From positions 248,001 through 312,000 of the forward strand of contig NZ_JHVJ01000007.1 in NCBI RefSeq assembly GCF_000620085.1: a DNA stretch of 64,000 nucleotides. The letters run 5' to 3'. How positions within the stretch are numbered: position 1 is the stretch's first letter; each line of letters starts with the position of its first letter. Below the pieces are notes generated by a model. It was not told the DNA's origin. It searched no databases and worked only from the letters and a program-made list of their open reading frames with translations. Both the position numbers and the translations under genes were made by a program. Origin of the DNA: Marinobacterium jannaschii DSM 6295. Lineage in GTDB: Bacteria > Pseudomonadota > Gammaproteobacteria > Pseudomonadales > Balneatricaceae. Shown here in pieces: positions 1-8,410 of this stretch.

Positions 1-965
1 AGCTCATTGTCCTCGATAATATCCTGCAGAACAAAGCCCGCATCCAGACCGATATACACCTTACTAAAGAAGATCGCCGCGAGGGTAATCCAGATCAGCA
101 TCCCCATTAGCTTGGTAGTATCGAGCAGCACCCGCCGCATAAGATCAAATGTCAGCGTTCGATATATGGCAGCACAGATAATAGCGCCGAAAGCGCCGAT
201 AGCCGAGGCCTTAGAAGGCGACGTAATACCCGAGATAATACAGAACAGCACTGTGGTGATCAGCGCTCCGGGCAAAATCAATGCCTTCAGAGAAATCAAC
301 TTGCCTTTCCAGTCCACTTGCTCCGAATCAGAAATCGGCGGCGCCAGCGAAGGCTTGATACGACTGAGAATCAGGATATAGACAATATAGATACCCGCCA
401 GCATTAACCCAGGCACTAGCCCAGCCGCAAACAGTTTTCCGACCGACTCCTTAGCCAGAAAAGCATAGAGGATCATCAGCACGCTCGGAGGGATCAGGAA
501 GCCCAGCGCCCCGCCTGCCATGATCGTTCCGGTTGCCAGACGCTTATCATAACCACGCTTCAGCATCGCAGGCAGCGCAATCACACCGAGACTCACGGTT
601 GCCGCACCGGAGACTCCCGCCATCGCTGCGATCAGGGCACAAATAATGATCGTTCCGATTCCCAAACCGCCGGGCACCTGCCCCATCAGCTTGTTAATCA
701 TCTCAAACAGGTCATCCGTGATTCCGGATTTCTCCAGCATCAGACCCATAAATATAAACATTGGCAACGCGACAAGAAGGAAGTTATCCATCGCAGCGAA
801 CGAACTGATCGTCAGCAGCTCAAGCGCTCCCGGCCCCCACAATGCGTACGCAAAACCAACACCAACCGTCAGGAGAGACCAGGCCAGCGGCGCCCCCATC
901 ATCAGCATGGCGAACATCGCCCCGAACATCCCGAGGGTGACAATTAGCGGATCAAGTTCCGACAC
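1..965 (-). CDS. TRAP transporter large permease (DctM family), partial
   Basis: Large membrane subunit of a tripartite ATP-independent periplasmic transporter, which couples ion gradients to uptake of organic acids. About 321 codons are present; the family is usually about 425-440 residues, so the C-terminus lies beyond the window edge. No ATG suits the start: the ATG at 970 runs into a stop after 8 codons, while the GTG at 963-965 opens the frame and follows AAAGG by 7 bases. The N-terminus (VSELDPLIVTLGMFGAMF) and the downstream Gly/Ala-rich hydrophobic helices, including a GALGFLIPPS segment, are typical of DctM. It is third in the operon after the binding protein and small permease. The substrate cannot be told from sequence. 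Confidence 0.9.
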   Translation of the reverse strand, partial: MSELDPLIVTLGMFGAMFAMLMMGAPLAWSLLTVGVGFAYALWGPGALELLTISSFAAMDNFLLVALPMFIFMGLMLEKSGITDDLFEMINKLMGQVPGGLGIGTIIICALIAAMAGVSGAATVSLGVIALPAMLKRGYDKRLATGTIMAGGALGFLIPPSVLMILYAFLAKESVGKLFAAGLVPGLMLAGIYIVYILILSRIKPSLAPPISDSEQVDWKGKLISLKALILPGALITTVLFCIISGITSPSKASAIGAFGAIICAAIYRTLTFDLMRRVLLDTTKLMGMLIWITLAAIFFSKVYIGLDAGFVLQDIIEDNE

Positions 966-1037
966 GTCATATACCTTTCTAATTCTTATCAGGAAACCCC
1001 GAAAGCGCCGCTTTCCCCTATCAGCGCATACGGGTTA

Positions 1038-1562
1038 TTACGAGCGGCCCTCTGCAGGCACAAGATTAAAAGCCACCTGGATATCCCTTACCAGATGGAC
1101 GAGGGTCTGCAACCAGATCAGCCCTACCGCCAGAGGAAGAATCGATTTAAACGGATAGATAGGCGGCGCCCAGGTACTCTTAGAAGACAACTCGCCCCTC
1201 TGCCAGGACTCAAGAGCAAACTCCACGGCCGCAAAAAAGAAGACACCGAACATAACCAGTACGATGCAGTTGGTCAGCACATCAAGTACCGCACGCCCCC
1301 GCACCGGAAACAGATGATAAACCACTTCGCTGCGCACATGCGCATGATGTTTATGGGTATAGACGCCACCCAGAATGCAGAAAGTACCATAGAGCATCGT
1401 GGTACTTTCATGCGCCCAGGAGGTCGGGCTTAAGAACAGATATCGCGCGGCAATTTCAAATAACAAAACGCCAATCATGACAAGGCACATCCAGGAGACG
1501 GCCTTGCCAATCATTTCGGATATCCCGTCCTGAATTTCAAGAAGTCGAGATATCCCGGCCAT
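1038..1562 (-). CDS. TRAP transporter small permease (DctQ family)
   Basis: Small four-helix membrane subunit of the same TRAP system, 174 residues, the usual size. The hydrophobic segments (near residues 18-35, 50-65, 85-110 and 135-160) fit DctQ topology. Its ATG at 1560-1562 overlaps the stop of the binding-protein gene (TAATG), so translation is probably coupled. A gap of 72 bases separates it from the large permease. DctQ bridges the binding protein and the large subunit in the inner membrane. The family call is firm and the substrate unknown. Confidence 0.9.
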   Translation of the reverse strand: MAGISRLLEIQDGISEMIGKAVSWMCLVMIGVLLFEIAARYLFLSPTSWAHESTTMLYGTFCILGGVYTHKHHAHVRSEVVYHLFPVRGRAVLDVLTNCIVLVMFGVFFFAAVEFALESWQRGELSSKSTWAPPIYPFKSILPLAVGLIWLQTLVHLVRDIQVAFNLVPAEGRS

Positions 1563-2572
1563 TACGCTCTCCCGGTTGCTTTAGCAGCCGCTTCCAGGAT
1601 ACCGATAGCCTTTTTATTGCGATCAGATTTCGCCGCTTCCTCAGCCCAGATCACTTTAGCCGCATTACGCAGACGCGCAGAGTCCTCAGCACTCAGTGAG
1701 TTCAGCTCAAACAGACCGCTGTTACCGGCATCGATAGAACCGCTCACCATCCAGGTGTGCATCTTGCTTGCATGCTTGGCAAAAGAGGTTTCAATAATGG
1801 CGCGCTGATCATCAGTCATCGCTTTCCACTTGTCCATATTGATCAGCATCTGATCGGTATAACCCGGGCTCACCATATTCAGAGAAGTATAGTGCTTAGC
1901 CGCTTCATACAGCTTCATGGACATATACTCATTGGTACCGGCATAGATAACACCGTCGATCGCACCCGTACTCAGACCGATATACAGCTCGGACCCAGGC
2001 AGGAATACAGTCGGGATACCAAACTGGTCGAGGATTTTTGCCACACTCGGTGTCGCACGGATCTTCATCTTTTTCAGATCATCGAGGCTGTTCACCGGCT
2101 TCTTGGTCAACAGATCAAATGGGCCACCCATAATCGGGCCCAGGTAGTGCACATTCTGCTCCGCATAACCTTCTCGGATCAGGTCGATCAGGCCCTTGGT
2201 TTCCATGATGTACATCGCTTCATCATAGTTAGTCCAGGCACCTGGCAGACCGGCCTCAATAGAAGCAATATCCAGCTGACCAGGCCAGTAACCTGCATAG
2301 CCCTGACACATATCGATGGTACCTTTACCAACAGCCTGGAACATCTCAGCATCCGGCACCAGAGAACTACCAGTGTAGCGGCGAATACGCAGAGATTTTT
2401 TTGAAGCTGTCTTCACATCATCAGTAAAGGATTTGAATATATCGTTTGCCTCCTTACCCCAGTAAGTCTGCATGCGCAAACTGGTCGCAGCCTGAGCAGA
2501 AGTAGATGTCACGGCAAGTGGTGCCGCAGCCAGACCGGCTGCCGCTGCTTTCAGAAGATTACGACGATTCAT
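1562..2572 (-). CDS. TRAP transporter substrate-binding protein (DctP family), Tat-type signal
   Basis: Periplasmic solute-binding protein of the TRAP operon, 336 residues. The N-terminus MNRRNLLKAAAAGLAAAP has a twin-arginine motif (RRNLLK) followed by a hydrophobic stretch and an Ala-x-Ala cleavage site (AQA) near residue 28, so export is predicted through Tat. The body shows DctP hallmarks: KKMKIRATPSVAK with the ligand-binding Arg, a LYIGLSTGAIDG segment, and repeated Tyr/Trp near the cleft. Tat-exported members often bind keto acids, aromatic acids or metal-complexed ligands, but no ligand can be assigned. It is first in the operon, with a 430-base upstream region likely to hold its promoter. 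Confidence 0.92.
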   Translation of the reverse strand: MNRRNLLKAAAAGLAAAPLAVTSTSAQAATSLRMQTYWGKEANDIFKSFTDDVKTASKKSLRIRRYTGSSLVPDAEMFQAVGKGTIDMCQGYAGYWPGQLDIASIEAGLPGAWTNYDEAMYIMETKGLIDLIREGYAEQNVHYLGPIMGGPFDLLTKKPVNSLDDLKKMKIRATPSVAKILDQFGIPTVFLPGSELYIGLSTGAIDGVIYAGTNEYMSMKLYEAAKHYTSLNMVSPGYTDQMLINMDKWKAMTDDQRAIIETSFAKHASKMHTWMVSGSIDAGNSGLFELNSLSAEDSARLRNAAKVIWAEEAAKSDRNKKAIGILEAAAKATGRA

Positions 2573-3003
2573 AATTTAGTACTCTCTTTGTACACGCTTT
2601 TATTTTTATCTAAAACAGGCTAGCCAATCAGAAAAGTGATCTGCGTCAGCGCGCAGAACTCTCCCACATGGCAGCCAGTCCTGCTTTAAATCCAATCTGA
2701 AACAACGCCTAGTTAAGCGGTTAAAACTCTATCTTATATAACGCAAAGCGACATCCGTATATCAACGTACGACCGGTTTACAAATCATTACATCCGCGTA
2801 CATTTTTCAGCCAATGCCAGAGAACATGGCAGCTCCTGACATAAAACCATTCAGCGCCCACCAACAACACTGAATCAAAGATAGCTGATAATCCAAACGA
2901 TGACAGAGCAAACAGGCTATAGACAGAAGCGAAAGCGGGGATTCAAATAATAAAAGCAGAAAGGGAATTGCGATAGCAATAGCAGGATAGAGCAATAGAT
3001 GAA
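2573..3003. promoter_or_regulatory. Intergenic region upstream of the TRAP operon
   Basis: About 430 bases without a credible gene. The half nearest the TRAP operon is AT-rich and should carry its promoter; on the minus strand a TTATATAAGAT stretch near 2730-2745 could hold a -10 box, but I cannot pair it confidently with a -35. GTAC-containing sites (TTGTACAC near 2590, CGTACG near 2765) look like pieces of an operator, without a recognisable consensus. The half nearest the tRNAs shows no T-tailed hairpin, so I cannot place the tRNA operon terminator. Confidence 0.35.
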
Positions 3004-3079
3004 TGGCGTCCCATAGGGGGTTCGAACCCCTGTTACTGCCGTGAAAGGGCAGTGTCCTAGGCCACTAGACGAATGGGAC
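3004..3079 (-). tRNA. tRNA-Glu (TTC), copy 2
   Basis: 76 bases with encoded CCA. On the minus strand it begins GTCCCATTCGTCTAGTGG and ends with T-arm GGGGTTCGAACCCC, acceptor ATGGGAC, discriminator G and CCA. The anticodon loop CTTTCAC gives anticodon TTC. The anticodon stem is CTGCC/GGCAG, differing from the other copy by a compensated pair (T-A instead of C-G). It is last of the four tRNAs in transcription order. Confidence 0.97.
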
Positions 3080-3117
3080 GCACAGGCTTTTCATAGAGAA
3101 TAATGAAAAGTAAAGAT

Positions 3118-3193
3118 TGGTGGAGCCTAGCGGGATCGAACCGCTGACCTCAACACTGCCAGTGTTGCGCTCTCCCAGCTGAGCTAAGGCCCC
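3118..3193 (-). tRNA. tRNA-Ala (GGC), copy 2
   Basis: 76 bases with encoded CCA. On the minus strand: acceptor GGGGCCT, D arm TAGCTCAGCTGGGAGAGC, anticodon arm CAACA-CTGGCAG-TGTTG (anticodon GGC), T arm GCGGTTCGATCCCGC, acceptor AGGCTCC, A, CCA. Identical to the copy at 3307-3382. Confidence 0.97.
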
Positions 3194-3207
3194 ACACACA
3201 ATAAGGA

Positions 3208-3283
3208 TGGCGTCCCATAGGGGGTTCGAACCCCTGTTACCGCCGTGAAAGGGCGGTGTCCTAGGCCACTAGACGAATGGGAC
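3208..3283 (-). tRNA. tRNA-Glu (TTC), copy 1
   Basis: 76 bases with encoded CCA and the same arms as the copy at 3004-3079, except that the anticodon stem reads CCGCC/GGCGG. Anticodon loop CTTTCAC, anticodon TTC. It lies between the two tRNA-Ala genes, 23 bases after the first. Confidence 0.97.
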
Positions 3284-3306
3284 ACTACATACTCAATGCA
3301 ATCTTT

Positions 3307-3382
3307 TGGTGGAGCCTAGCGGGATCGAACCGCTGACCTCAACACTGCCAGTGTTGCGCTCTCCCAGCTGAGCTAAGGCCCC
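3307..3382 (-). tRNA. tRNA-Ala (GGC), copy 1
   Basis: 76 bases with encoded CCA; first gene of the four-tRNA unit. Anticodon arm CAACA-CTGGCAG-TGTTG reads GGC. A strong promoter begins 17 bases upstream on the minus strand. Confidence 0.97.
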
Positions 3383-3398
3383 TCAAAAGACGTGCGCT

Positions 3399-3427
3399 AT
3401 AATAATCACCGGCCCAGGCACTGTCAA
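3399..3427 (-). promoter_or_regulatory. Stable-RNA promoter of the tRNA Ala-Glu-Ala-Glu operon
   Basis: On the minus strand TTGACA (3422-3427) is followed after exactly 17 bases by TATTAT (3399-3404), a near-consensus sigma-70 promoter. The following AGCGCAC is a GC-rich discriminator of the kind found at stringently controlled rRNA and tRNA promoters. It lies between the gltX terminator and the first tRNA, so the tRNAs have their own transcription unit. Confidence 0.85.
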
Positions 3428-3486
3428 GCAATAAACTCCCAACAAATTCAAAAAAAGTCCTTTTATATTCAACCGGTTATCTATTG

Positions 3487-3513
3487 CACAAAAAAGCCCG
3501 CACAAGCGGGCTT
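3487..3513 (-). terminator. Rho-independent terminator of gltX
   Basis: Hairpin AAGCCCGC / GCGGGCTT with a 4-base loop (3494-3513), followed on the minus strand by a T run. It lies 26 bases after the gltX stop. Confidence 0.88.
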
Positions 3514-3538
3514 AATACCAGTCAGAAGCAGCCCTTTA

Positions 3539-5035
3539 TCAGGAAACCGCCTCCCGTACCGCACGAAATTCTTTTTCCCAACGCTTGGCTTCTTTCTTCG
3601 AAGGTCCACCTAATACGTTAAGGGCATGACGCAGGCGGGCACGGCTCATATCCGGCCCCAGTATCGCCATCGAGTCCATAACGGAGACAGTCTGATTGGT
3701 GCCAGCAATAGCAATAAACAGTGGGAACAGCAGGTCACGAATTTTCAGCCCCATGACATCAGCTAATTGCTTCATCACTGCAAACAAACGATCTTTATTC
3801 CACTGATTTTCGGTATCCAGTAACCAGACGGCAAACTGCAATACACGGCGCATCTCATCTTTCTCGATCGACTTATGCTCGAAATCCGCCTCAACCAGCT
3901 CCAGCATGCCCGACATAAAGAATCCGGCCAGTGGAGCCACATCGGAGAATTTCTCTACGCGCTGCTGAATCAGCGGCACAATCTGCATCAGATATTCCGG
4001 ATTCAGCGCCCACTGCTGGAACTGTGCGGCAAACTGCTCAGGCGAGAGATCTTCACGAAGCCAGAGACCATTCAGCCAGCTCAGCTTCTCCTGATCGAAA
4101 ACCGGCCCGCCCAGTGAGACGCGATGAATATCGAATTTCTCGATCATCTGCGCCAGACTGAACTTCTCCGCCTCACCCGGCATCGACCAGCCCATTCGAC
4201 CGAGGTAGTTCAGCAACGCCTCCGGCAGATAGCCCATACGCTGATAGTAGAGAATACTGGTTGGATTCTTACGCTTGGAAAGCTTGGACTTATCCGGGTT
4301 ACGCAGCAATGGCATATGACAAAGCTTAGGCATATCCCATCCGAAGTACTCGTACAACAGCTTATGCTTAGGCGCTGACGAGATCCACTCCTCACCACGA
4401 ATCACGTGAGTAATCCCCATCAGGTGATCATCCACCACATTCGCCAGATGATAGGTAGGCATACCGTCAGACTTCAACAGAATCTGGGCATCGACCATTC
4501 CCCAGTCCAGCTCTATCGGGCCACGCAGCATATCATCGACGACGCAGGCGCCCTCCTCCTCCGGAACAGCCATACGCACAACGTATGGAGCCCCGGCAGC
4601 CTGGCGACGCTCAACCTCATCTGCCGGTAATGCAAGATCACTCTGCTTCAGCGCTGTGTGCTTACCATCGGCCCGGCGCGCTTCACGCAACTGATCCAGC
4701 TCTTCGGTAGTCCGATAGCAAAGAAAGGCTTTACCCTGCTCGACTAACTGCATGGCGAAATCTTTGTAGGAATCCTTGCGCTCACTCTGACGATAAGGCC
4801 CGTGAGGCCCACCCACGTCCGGCCCCTCATCCCAGTCGAGACCAAGCCAGCGCAGTGAATCCAGAATCTTTTGTTCCGACTCTGCTGTACTGCGGGTCTG
4901 ATCAGTATCTTCGATACGCAGAATGAACTGGCCACCATGCATACGGGCAAACGCCAGATTAAACAACGCAATATATGCTGTGCCTACGTGAGGATCACCT
5001 GTCGGTGACGGAGCAACTCGGGTACGAACAGTCAT
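3539..5035 (-). CDS. gltX: Glutamyl-tRNA synthetase
   Basis: Class I aminoacyl-tRNA synthetase that charges tRNA-Glu, 498 residues, normal length. The ATP-binding HIGH motif is PHVGTAY near residues 15-21 and the KMSKS counterpart is [11 protein letters not shown]. The [11 protein letters not shown] segment near residue 40 is the glutamate-specific signature. The insertion region has one Cys ([11 protein letters not shown]), so the zinc site of the E. coli enzyme is not evident. tRNA-Glu genes lie directly downstream but behind a terminator and their own promoter. Confidence 0.97.
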   Translation of the reverse strand: MTVRTRVAPSPTGDPHVGTAYIALFNLAFARMHGGQFILRIEDTDQTRSTAESEQKILDSLRWLGLDWDEGPDVGGPHGPYRQSERKDSYKDFAMQLVEQGKAFLCYRTTEELDQLREARRADGKHTALKQSDLALPADEVERRQAAGAPYVVRMAVPEEEGACVVDDMLRGPIELDWGMVDAQILLKSDGMPTYHLANVVDDHLMGITHVIRGEEWISSAPKHKLLYEYFGWDMPKLCHMPLLRNPDKSKLSKRKNPTSILYYQRMGYLPEALLNYLGRMGWSMPGEAEKFSLAQMIEKFDIHRVSLGGPVFDQEKLSWLNGLWLREDLSPEQFAAQFQQWALNPEYLMQIVPLIQQRVEKFSDVAPLAGFFMSGMLELVEADFEHKSIEKDEMRRVLQFAVWLLDTENQWNKDRLFAVMKQLADVMGLKIRDLLFPLFIAIAGTNQTVSVMDSMAILGPDMSRARLRHALNVLGGPSKKEAKRWEKEFRAVREAVS

Positions 5036-5163
5036 CGGATTCCTTAGAGTCTGAGATTACCAAATCAAAGCCGGATTATACCCGCTATCAGCCGCTATAA
5101 ACTATGCTCTGGCAGGGATAAATAGCAGCCCTATCCGAGATAGTTTTCCACCAGAACCGCCCC

Positions 5164-5511
5164 CTAGGTCAGAGCGGTAAACAAAAGCATAAAGAAGACG
5201 GCTGCAGACCCCACATCCTTGGCAACGCCAGCCAGCTCGTGATATTCAGTACCGGCACGATCCACTACCGCCTCCAAGCCTGTATTCACCAGTTCAAAGG
5301 CCAATACCAGCAAGCAGTTTCCCACCAACAGAGACAGCTGCACTGCGGAAACCGCCACAAAGAACGCAGCCGGAATCAGCACCAGCGCCGCATAAGCCTC
5401 ATAGCGGAATGCAGGTTCATTACGATAGGCTGCCCTTATTCCTTTGAAAGAGTACTGAGTCGCATAATAAAAACGCTTCAGTCCGGTTATCTTTCTTACA
5501 CCCACATCCAT
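5164..5511 (-). CDS. dgkA: Diacylglycerol kinase, prokaryotic type
   Basis: Small integral membrane kinase that phosphorylates diacylglycerol, recycling lipid for phosphatidate synthesis. The signature ELVNTGLEAVVDRAGTEYHE and the following AKDVGSAAVF helix are diagnostic. Three membrane segments are visible. The open frame extends to 5580, but I place the start at the ATG at 5509-5511 (MDVGVRKITG): it has AGAGGG 7 bases upstream, gives 115 residues (E. coli has about 122), and the extra N-terminal residues have no family counterpart. Divergent from dusA. Confidence 0.9.
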   Translation of the reverse strand: MDVGVRKITGLKRFYYATQYSFKGIRAAYRNEPAFRYEAYAALVLIPAAFFVAVSAVQLSLLVGNCLLVLAFELVNTGLEAVVDRAGTEYHELAGVAKDVGSAAVFFMLLFTALT

Positions 5512-5642
5512 CTCCATACCCTCTGTTACCACCACCCCGATATTTGTCGATATAGCGCTCTCTGTCGCTACCTTCCTCATTTGGATACAATAAGCACTTT
5601 CCTACAGACGGGCCAGCGGCCCTCCAATCTCCAGTACCTTTA

Positions 5643-6662
5643 ATGCAAGATTTTACTCAAGAAAGCCGTCCCGATCCTGTGAATCTTAAGCCCGTTTCTG
5701 TAAATCGCCGCTTTTGCGTCGCCCCCATGCTGGACTGGACAACCAGTCACTGCCGTGTCTTTCACAGAAGGATCAGCCAGCATGCCGTACTTTATACGGA
5801 AATGGTTACAACCGGCGCATTGATCCATGCGGATGAAGCCCGCTTCCTCCGTTACGACCCCAGCGAGCAACCGGTCGCCCTGCAGTTGGGAGGCAGCAAT
5901 CCCTCAGAGCTGACTAAGTGTAGCCAAATGGCCGAACAATGGGGTTACAACGAGGTTAATCTGAATGTGGGCTGCCCCAGCGACCGGGTTCAGAACAATA
6001 TGATCGGCGCCTGCCTGATGGCCCACCCGGAACTGGTCGCCGAATGCCTGAGCCAGATGCAGCAGGCTGTCAGCATACCGGTCACGGTTAAGCACCGACT
6101 TGGCATAGATGATATGAACAGCTATGAAGAGCTGCATCACTTTGTCGATATAGTGCGCCAGTCGGGATGCAGAACCTTCATTATCCATGCCCGCAAGGCC
6201 ATCCTGCAGGGACTGAGCCCAAAGGAAAACCGCGATATCCCGCCACTAATATATGACTGGGTCTACCGTATAAAGCAGGCATTTCCGGAACTGGAGATTA
6301 TCATTAACGGCGGCATTAAAACTCTTGATGAATGCGAACAACATCTGCAACATATCGATGGTGTAATGCTGGGCCGGGAAGCCTACCAAAACCCCTACAT
6401 GATGGCAGAGGTTGATCAACGCCTTTATGGCACCGAATCGCCCACCCCAGACAGAAAGCAGATCGCTACTGAACTGATCCCTTATATCGAAACCCAGCTG
6501 GAGCAGGGCGTGTACCTGAACCATATGCTGCGCCATATACTGGGGCTGTTTCATGCACAAAGAGGCGGCAGACAGTTCCGCCGCTACATCAGCGAGAATG
6601 CACACAAGCCAGGCGCTGGCGTGGAAGTACTCAGATCTGCACTTGATCTGATTCCAGACTAA
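5643..6662 (+). CDS. dusA: tRNA-dihydrouridine(20/20a) synthase
   Basis: FMN enzyme reducing uridines 20/20a in the D loop of tRNAs. 339 residues with the DusA start [19 protein letters not shown], the substrate/FMN segment [12 protein letters not shown] (catalytic Cys in GCPS) and the late [10 protein letters not shown] and [12 protein letters not shown] phosphate-binding segments. The PMLDWT and C-terminal RQFRRYISE features separate DusA from DusB and DusC. It precedes tal by 24 bases, as in Pseudomonas. Confidence 0.95.
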   Translation: MQDFTQESRPDPVNLKPVSVNRRFCVAPMLDWTTSHCRVFHRRISQHAVLYTEMVTTGALIHADEARFLRYDPSEQPVALQLGGSNPSELTKCSQMAEQWGYNEVNLNVGCPSDRVQNNMIGACLMAHPELVAECLSQMQQAVSIPVTVKHRLGIDDMNSYEELHHFVDIVRQSGCRTFIIHARKAILQGLSPKENRDIPPLIYDWVYRIKQAFPELEIIINGGIKTLDECEQHLQHIDGVMLGREAYQNPYMMAEVDQRLYGTESPTPDRKQIATELIPYIETQLEQGVYLNHMLRHILGLFHAQRGGRQFRRYISENAHKPGAGVEVLRSALDLIPD

Positions 6663-6686
6663 TTTTTATGCTAATGGACTAAGACT

Positions 6687-7640
6687 ATGGCCACTCAGCT
6701 CGACCAACTTAAAGCAATCACTACCGTTGTCGCCGACACCGGAGACATCGAAGCGATTCGCACCTTTAAACCGGTTGATGCCACGACCAACCCATCACTA
6801 CTGCTTAAAGCAGCGGGTATCGCCGAATATCAACCACTGCTGACCAGTGCCAAAGAATGGGCACAACGCCAGGGTGGAGATAGCCAGTCGTTGCTGAGCA
6901 ATATGACCGATCGCTTTGCCGTTGAGATTGGCCGCGAAATTCTCAAAATCATTCCAGGCCGCATCTCCACCGAAGTAGATGCCCGCCTTTCATTTGATAC
7001 CACGGCAACGATCAACCAGGCCCGCAAGCTTATCGCCATGTATGAAGAGCTGGGCATTGGTCGTGAGCGCATATTAATTAAGATCGCATCCACCTGGGAA
7101 GGCATCAGCGCTGCCAAGACACTCGAGCAGGAAGGGGTTAACTGCAACCTCACCCTGCTTTTCAGCTTTACCCAGGCCGTTGCCTGTGCCGATGCTGGCA
7201 CATACCTGATCTCCCCCTTTGTTGGCCGCATCCTGGACTGGCACAAAAAGAGTACCCCGGATGCAGACCTCTCAGGCCCAGCCGATCCCGGCGTACAATC
7301 AGTAAGCAAGATATACAACCACTATAAAGCCAGCGGCTATAACACGATCGTTATGGGTGCCAGCTTCCGCAACATTGAAGAGATTCGTCAGTTAGCAGGC
7401 TGCGATCGACTCACGATTGCTCCAGCCCTGATGCAGGAACTGCAACAATGCGAGTTACCACTACAAAGAATGCTAAACCCGGAACAGGGCAGCATTAGCC
7501 AGGAGACTCCCCTCAGCGAGGGTCAGTTCCGCTGGGGCATGAATGAAGACCCGATGGCCACAGAGAAGCTGGCTGAAGGGATCAGAAAGTTTGCCGAAGA
7601 CCAGATCAAGCTGGAACAACTCCTCAGCAAACCGCAATAA
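6687..7640 (+). CDS. tal: Transaldolase
   Basis: Pentose phosphate pathway enzyme moving a dihydroxyacetone unit from sedoheptulose-7-phosphate to glyceraldehyde-3-phosphate. 317 residues, matching E. coli TalB. Seen: the N-terminal [12 protein letters not shown], the [13 protein letters not shown] segment, and the Schiff-base lysine in [12 protein letters not shown] near residue 132. Probably cotranscribed with dusA and followed by a terminator. Confidence 0.97.
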   Translation: MATQLDQLKAITTVVADTGDIEAIRTFKPVDATTNPSLLLKAAGIAEYQPLLTSAKEWAQRQGGDSQSLLSNMTDRFAVEIGREILKIIPGRISTEVDARLSFDTTATINQARKLIAMYEELGIGRERILIKIASTWEGISAAKTLEQEGVNCNLTLLFSFTQAVACADAGTYLISPFVGRILDWHKKSTPDADLSGPADPGVQSVSKIYNHYKASGYNTIVMGASFRNIEEIRQLAGCDRLTIAPALMQELQQCELPLQRMLNPEQGSISQETPLSEGQFRWGMNEDPMATEKLAEGIRKFAEDQIKLEQLLSKPQ

Positions 7641-7665
7641 TCCATATTGCTCTATTTAGTGACAC

Positions 7666-7690
7666 AAGCCCTGCCAGCCAGGGCTTTTTA
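7666..7690 (+). terminator. Terminator of dusA-tal
   Basis: Hairpin AAGCCCTG / CAGGGCTT with loop CCAGC, ending in a run of five T. It begins 25 bases after the tal stop. Confidence 0.88.
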
Positions 7691-7735
7691 GCTCTTTATT
7701 TTAAGCCCAGAAGCTCAACGCTTCTTTCAGGCATT

Positions 7736-7770
7736 AAAAAGGCCCGATAACTATCCCGTTATCGAGCCTT
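7736..7770 (-). terminator. Terminator of the STAS/PP2C unit or of the sRNA candidate
   Basis: Stem AAGGC-(mismatch)-CGATAAC / GTTATCG-GCCTT on 7739-7770, followed on the minus strand by TTTTTAA. It lies about 150 bases after the STAS gene stop, an unusually long 3' region. Confidence 0.8.
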
Positions 7771-7900
7771 ATCCCAGCCTCCCTGCCGGACACCACATCA
7801 TTCCGTGAGCGGTGTAGAGCCTGATCTACTCATCCTGAGTTTATTCGCTCCTGCGCCTCAAGCTCTGGGGAATATTCTACCAATCCGGCTCTGAATTTAT
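7736..7900 (-). ncRNA. Candidate CsrB/RsmY-type sRNA with GGA hairpin loops
   Basis: Read on the minus strand, this stretch forms five consecutive hairpins with GGA in the loop: CGC-AGGA-GCG (7846-7855), ACTCA-GGA-TGAGT (7828-7840), TCA-CGGAA-TGA (7798-7808), a 5-pair stem closing AGGGAG (7774-7789), and the terminator, whose loop is GGGATA (7752-7757). A further GGA lies near 7890. GGA-loop hairpins are the binding sites of CsrA/RsmA, and a series of them ending in an intrinsic terminator is the architecture of CsrA-sequestering RNAs. The 5' end is unknown; an AT-rich TTATATAAA near 7900 could be a -10 box. It could instead be the structured 3'UTR of the STAS gene. Confidence 0.5.
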
Positions 7901-7920
7901 ATAAGACAAATTCTTAATTT

Positions 7921-8406
7921 TCAGCGAGCAGCCTCAAGCGTCAGCACCAGATCCTTAAACGCCTCGCGATTCACCTCATTCAGCTCCATCAGTACTCGGT
8001 GAGCAGCAATAATTCGTTCTCGCATAAGCTCTTCTGATTCCAGCATCATTGGCAGCTGCTTCAGATCAGAGCAGCTGGTTGGAAGCTCGGTAAGCAAAAC
8101 AAATATATGATCAAACCCCATACTCATCAGAATATGGGTAATATCGGAGTTCGTTGAAACCACCGCCGGATCTGGCAAGCCTGAGCGCCTGGCCTTGATA
8201 GACAACTTTGCAATCAGACCCAGCGAGGTACTATCGATCGCCTCGGTTTCGGTGAGATCAACAAGTATCTCGCCAACCGCATTCCCCTGCAGAGCCTGCT
8301 CAATATGACTATCCAGCGTAGCACACAAGGTCAACCGGACATCACCAACAAACTTAAGAACGTAGTGACCATCAAGGCAAGCTGAATAAATAGAGCCTTC
8401 TTTCAT
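7921..8406 (-). CDS. STAS-domain anti-sigma factor antagonist-like protein
   Basis: 161 residues. The N-terminal half is a STAS domain: DVRLTLCATLDSHIE, ILVDLTETEAIDSTSLG (phosphorylatable Ser in DSTSLG, residues 58-63), then SIKARRSGLPDPAVV. The C-terminal 50 residues are helical. It starts 4 bases after the PP2C regulator stop, so the pair is probably cotranslated. By family knowledge the PP2C enzyme dephosphorylates the STAS Ser, freeing it to bind an anti-sigma kinase or another partner, as in the HsbR/HsbA pair of Pseudomonas. No cognate kinase lies nearby. Confidence 0.85.
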   Translation of the reverse strand: MKEGSIYSACLDGHYVLKFVGDVRLTLCATLDSHIEQALQGNAVGEILVDLTETEAIDSTSLGLIAKLSIKARRSGLPDPAVVSTNSDITHILMSMGFDHIFVLLTELPTSCSDLKQLPMMLESEELMRERIIAAHRVLMELNEVNREAFKDLVLTLEAAR

Positions 8407-8410
8407 ACTA

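Noticed and set aside
7-381. Plus-strand open frame over the TRAP permease
   Set aside because: It is antisense to the DctM coding frame and its composition (Ile/Ser/Arg-rich) is that of a shadow frame.
1757-2404. 215-codon plus-strand frame opposite the TRAP binding protein
   Set aside because: Fully antisense to a clear DctP gene; no ribosome site or family pattern.
2807-2995. 62-codon hydrophobic minus-strand frame between tRNAs and the TRAP operon
   Set aside because: No ribosome site and low-complexity composition; an AT-rich non-coding stretch explains it.
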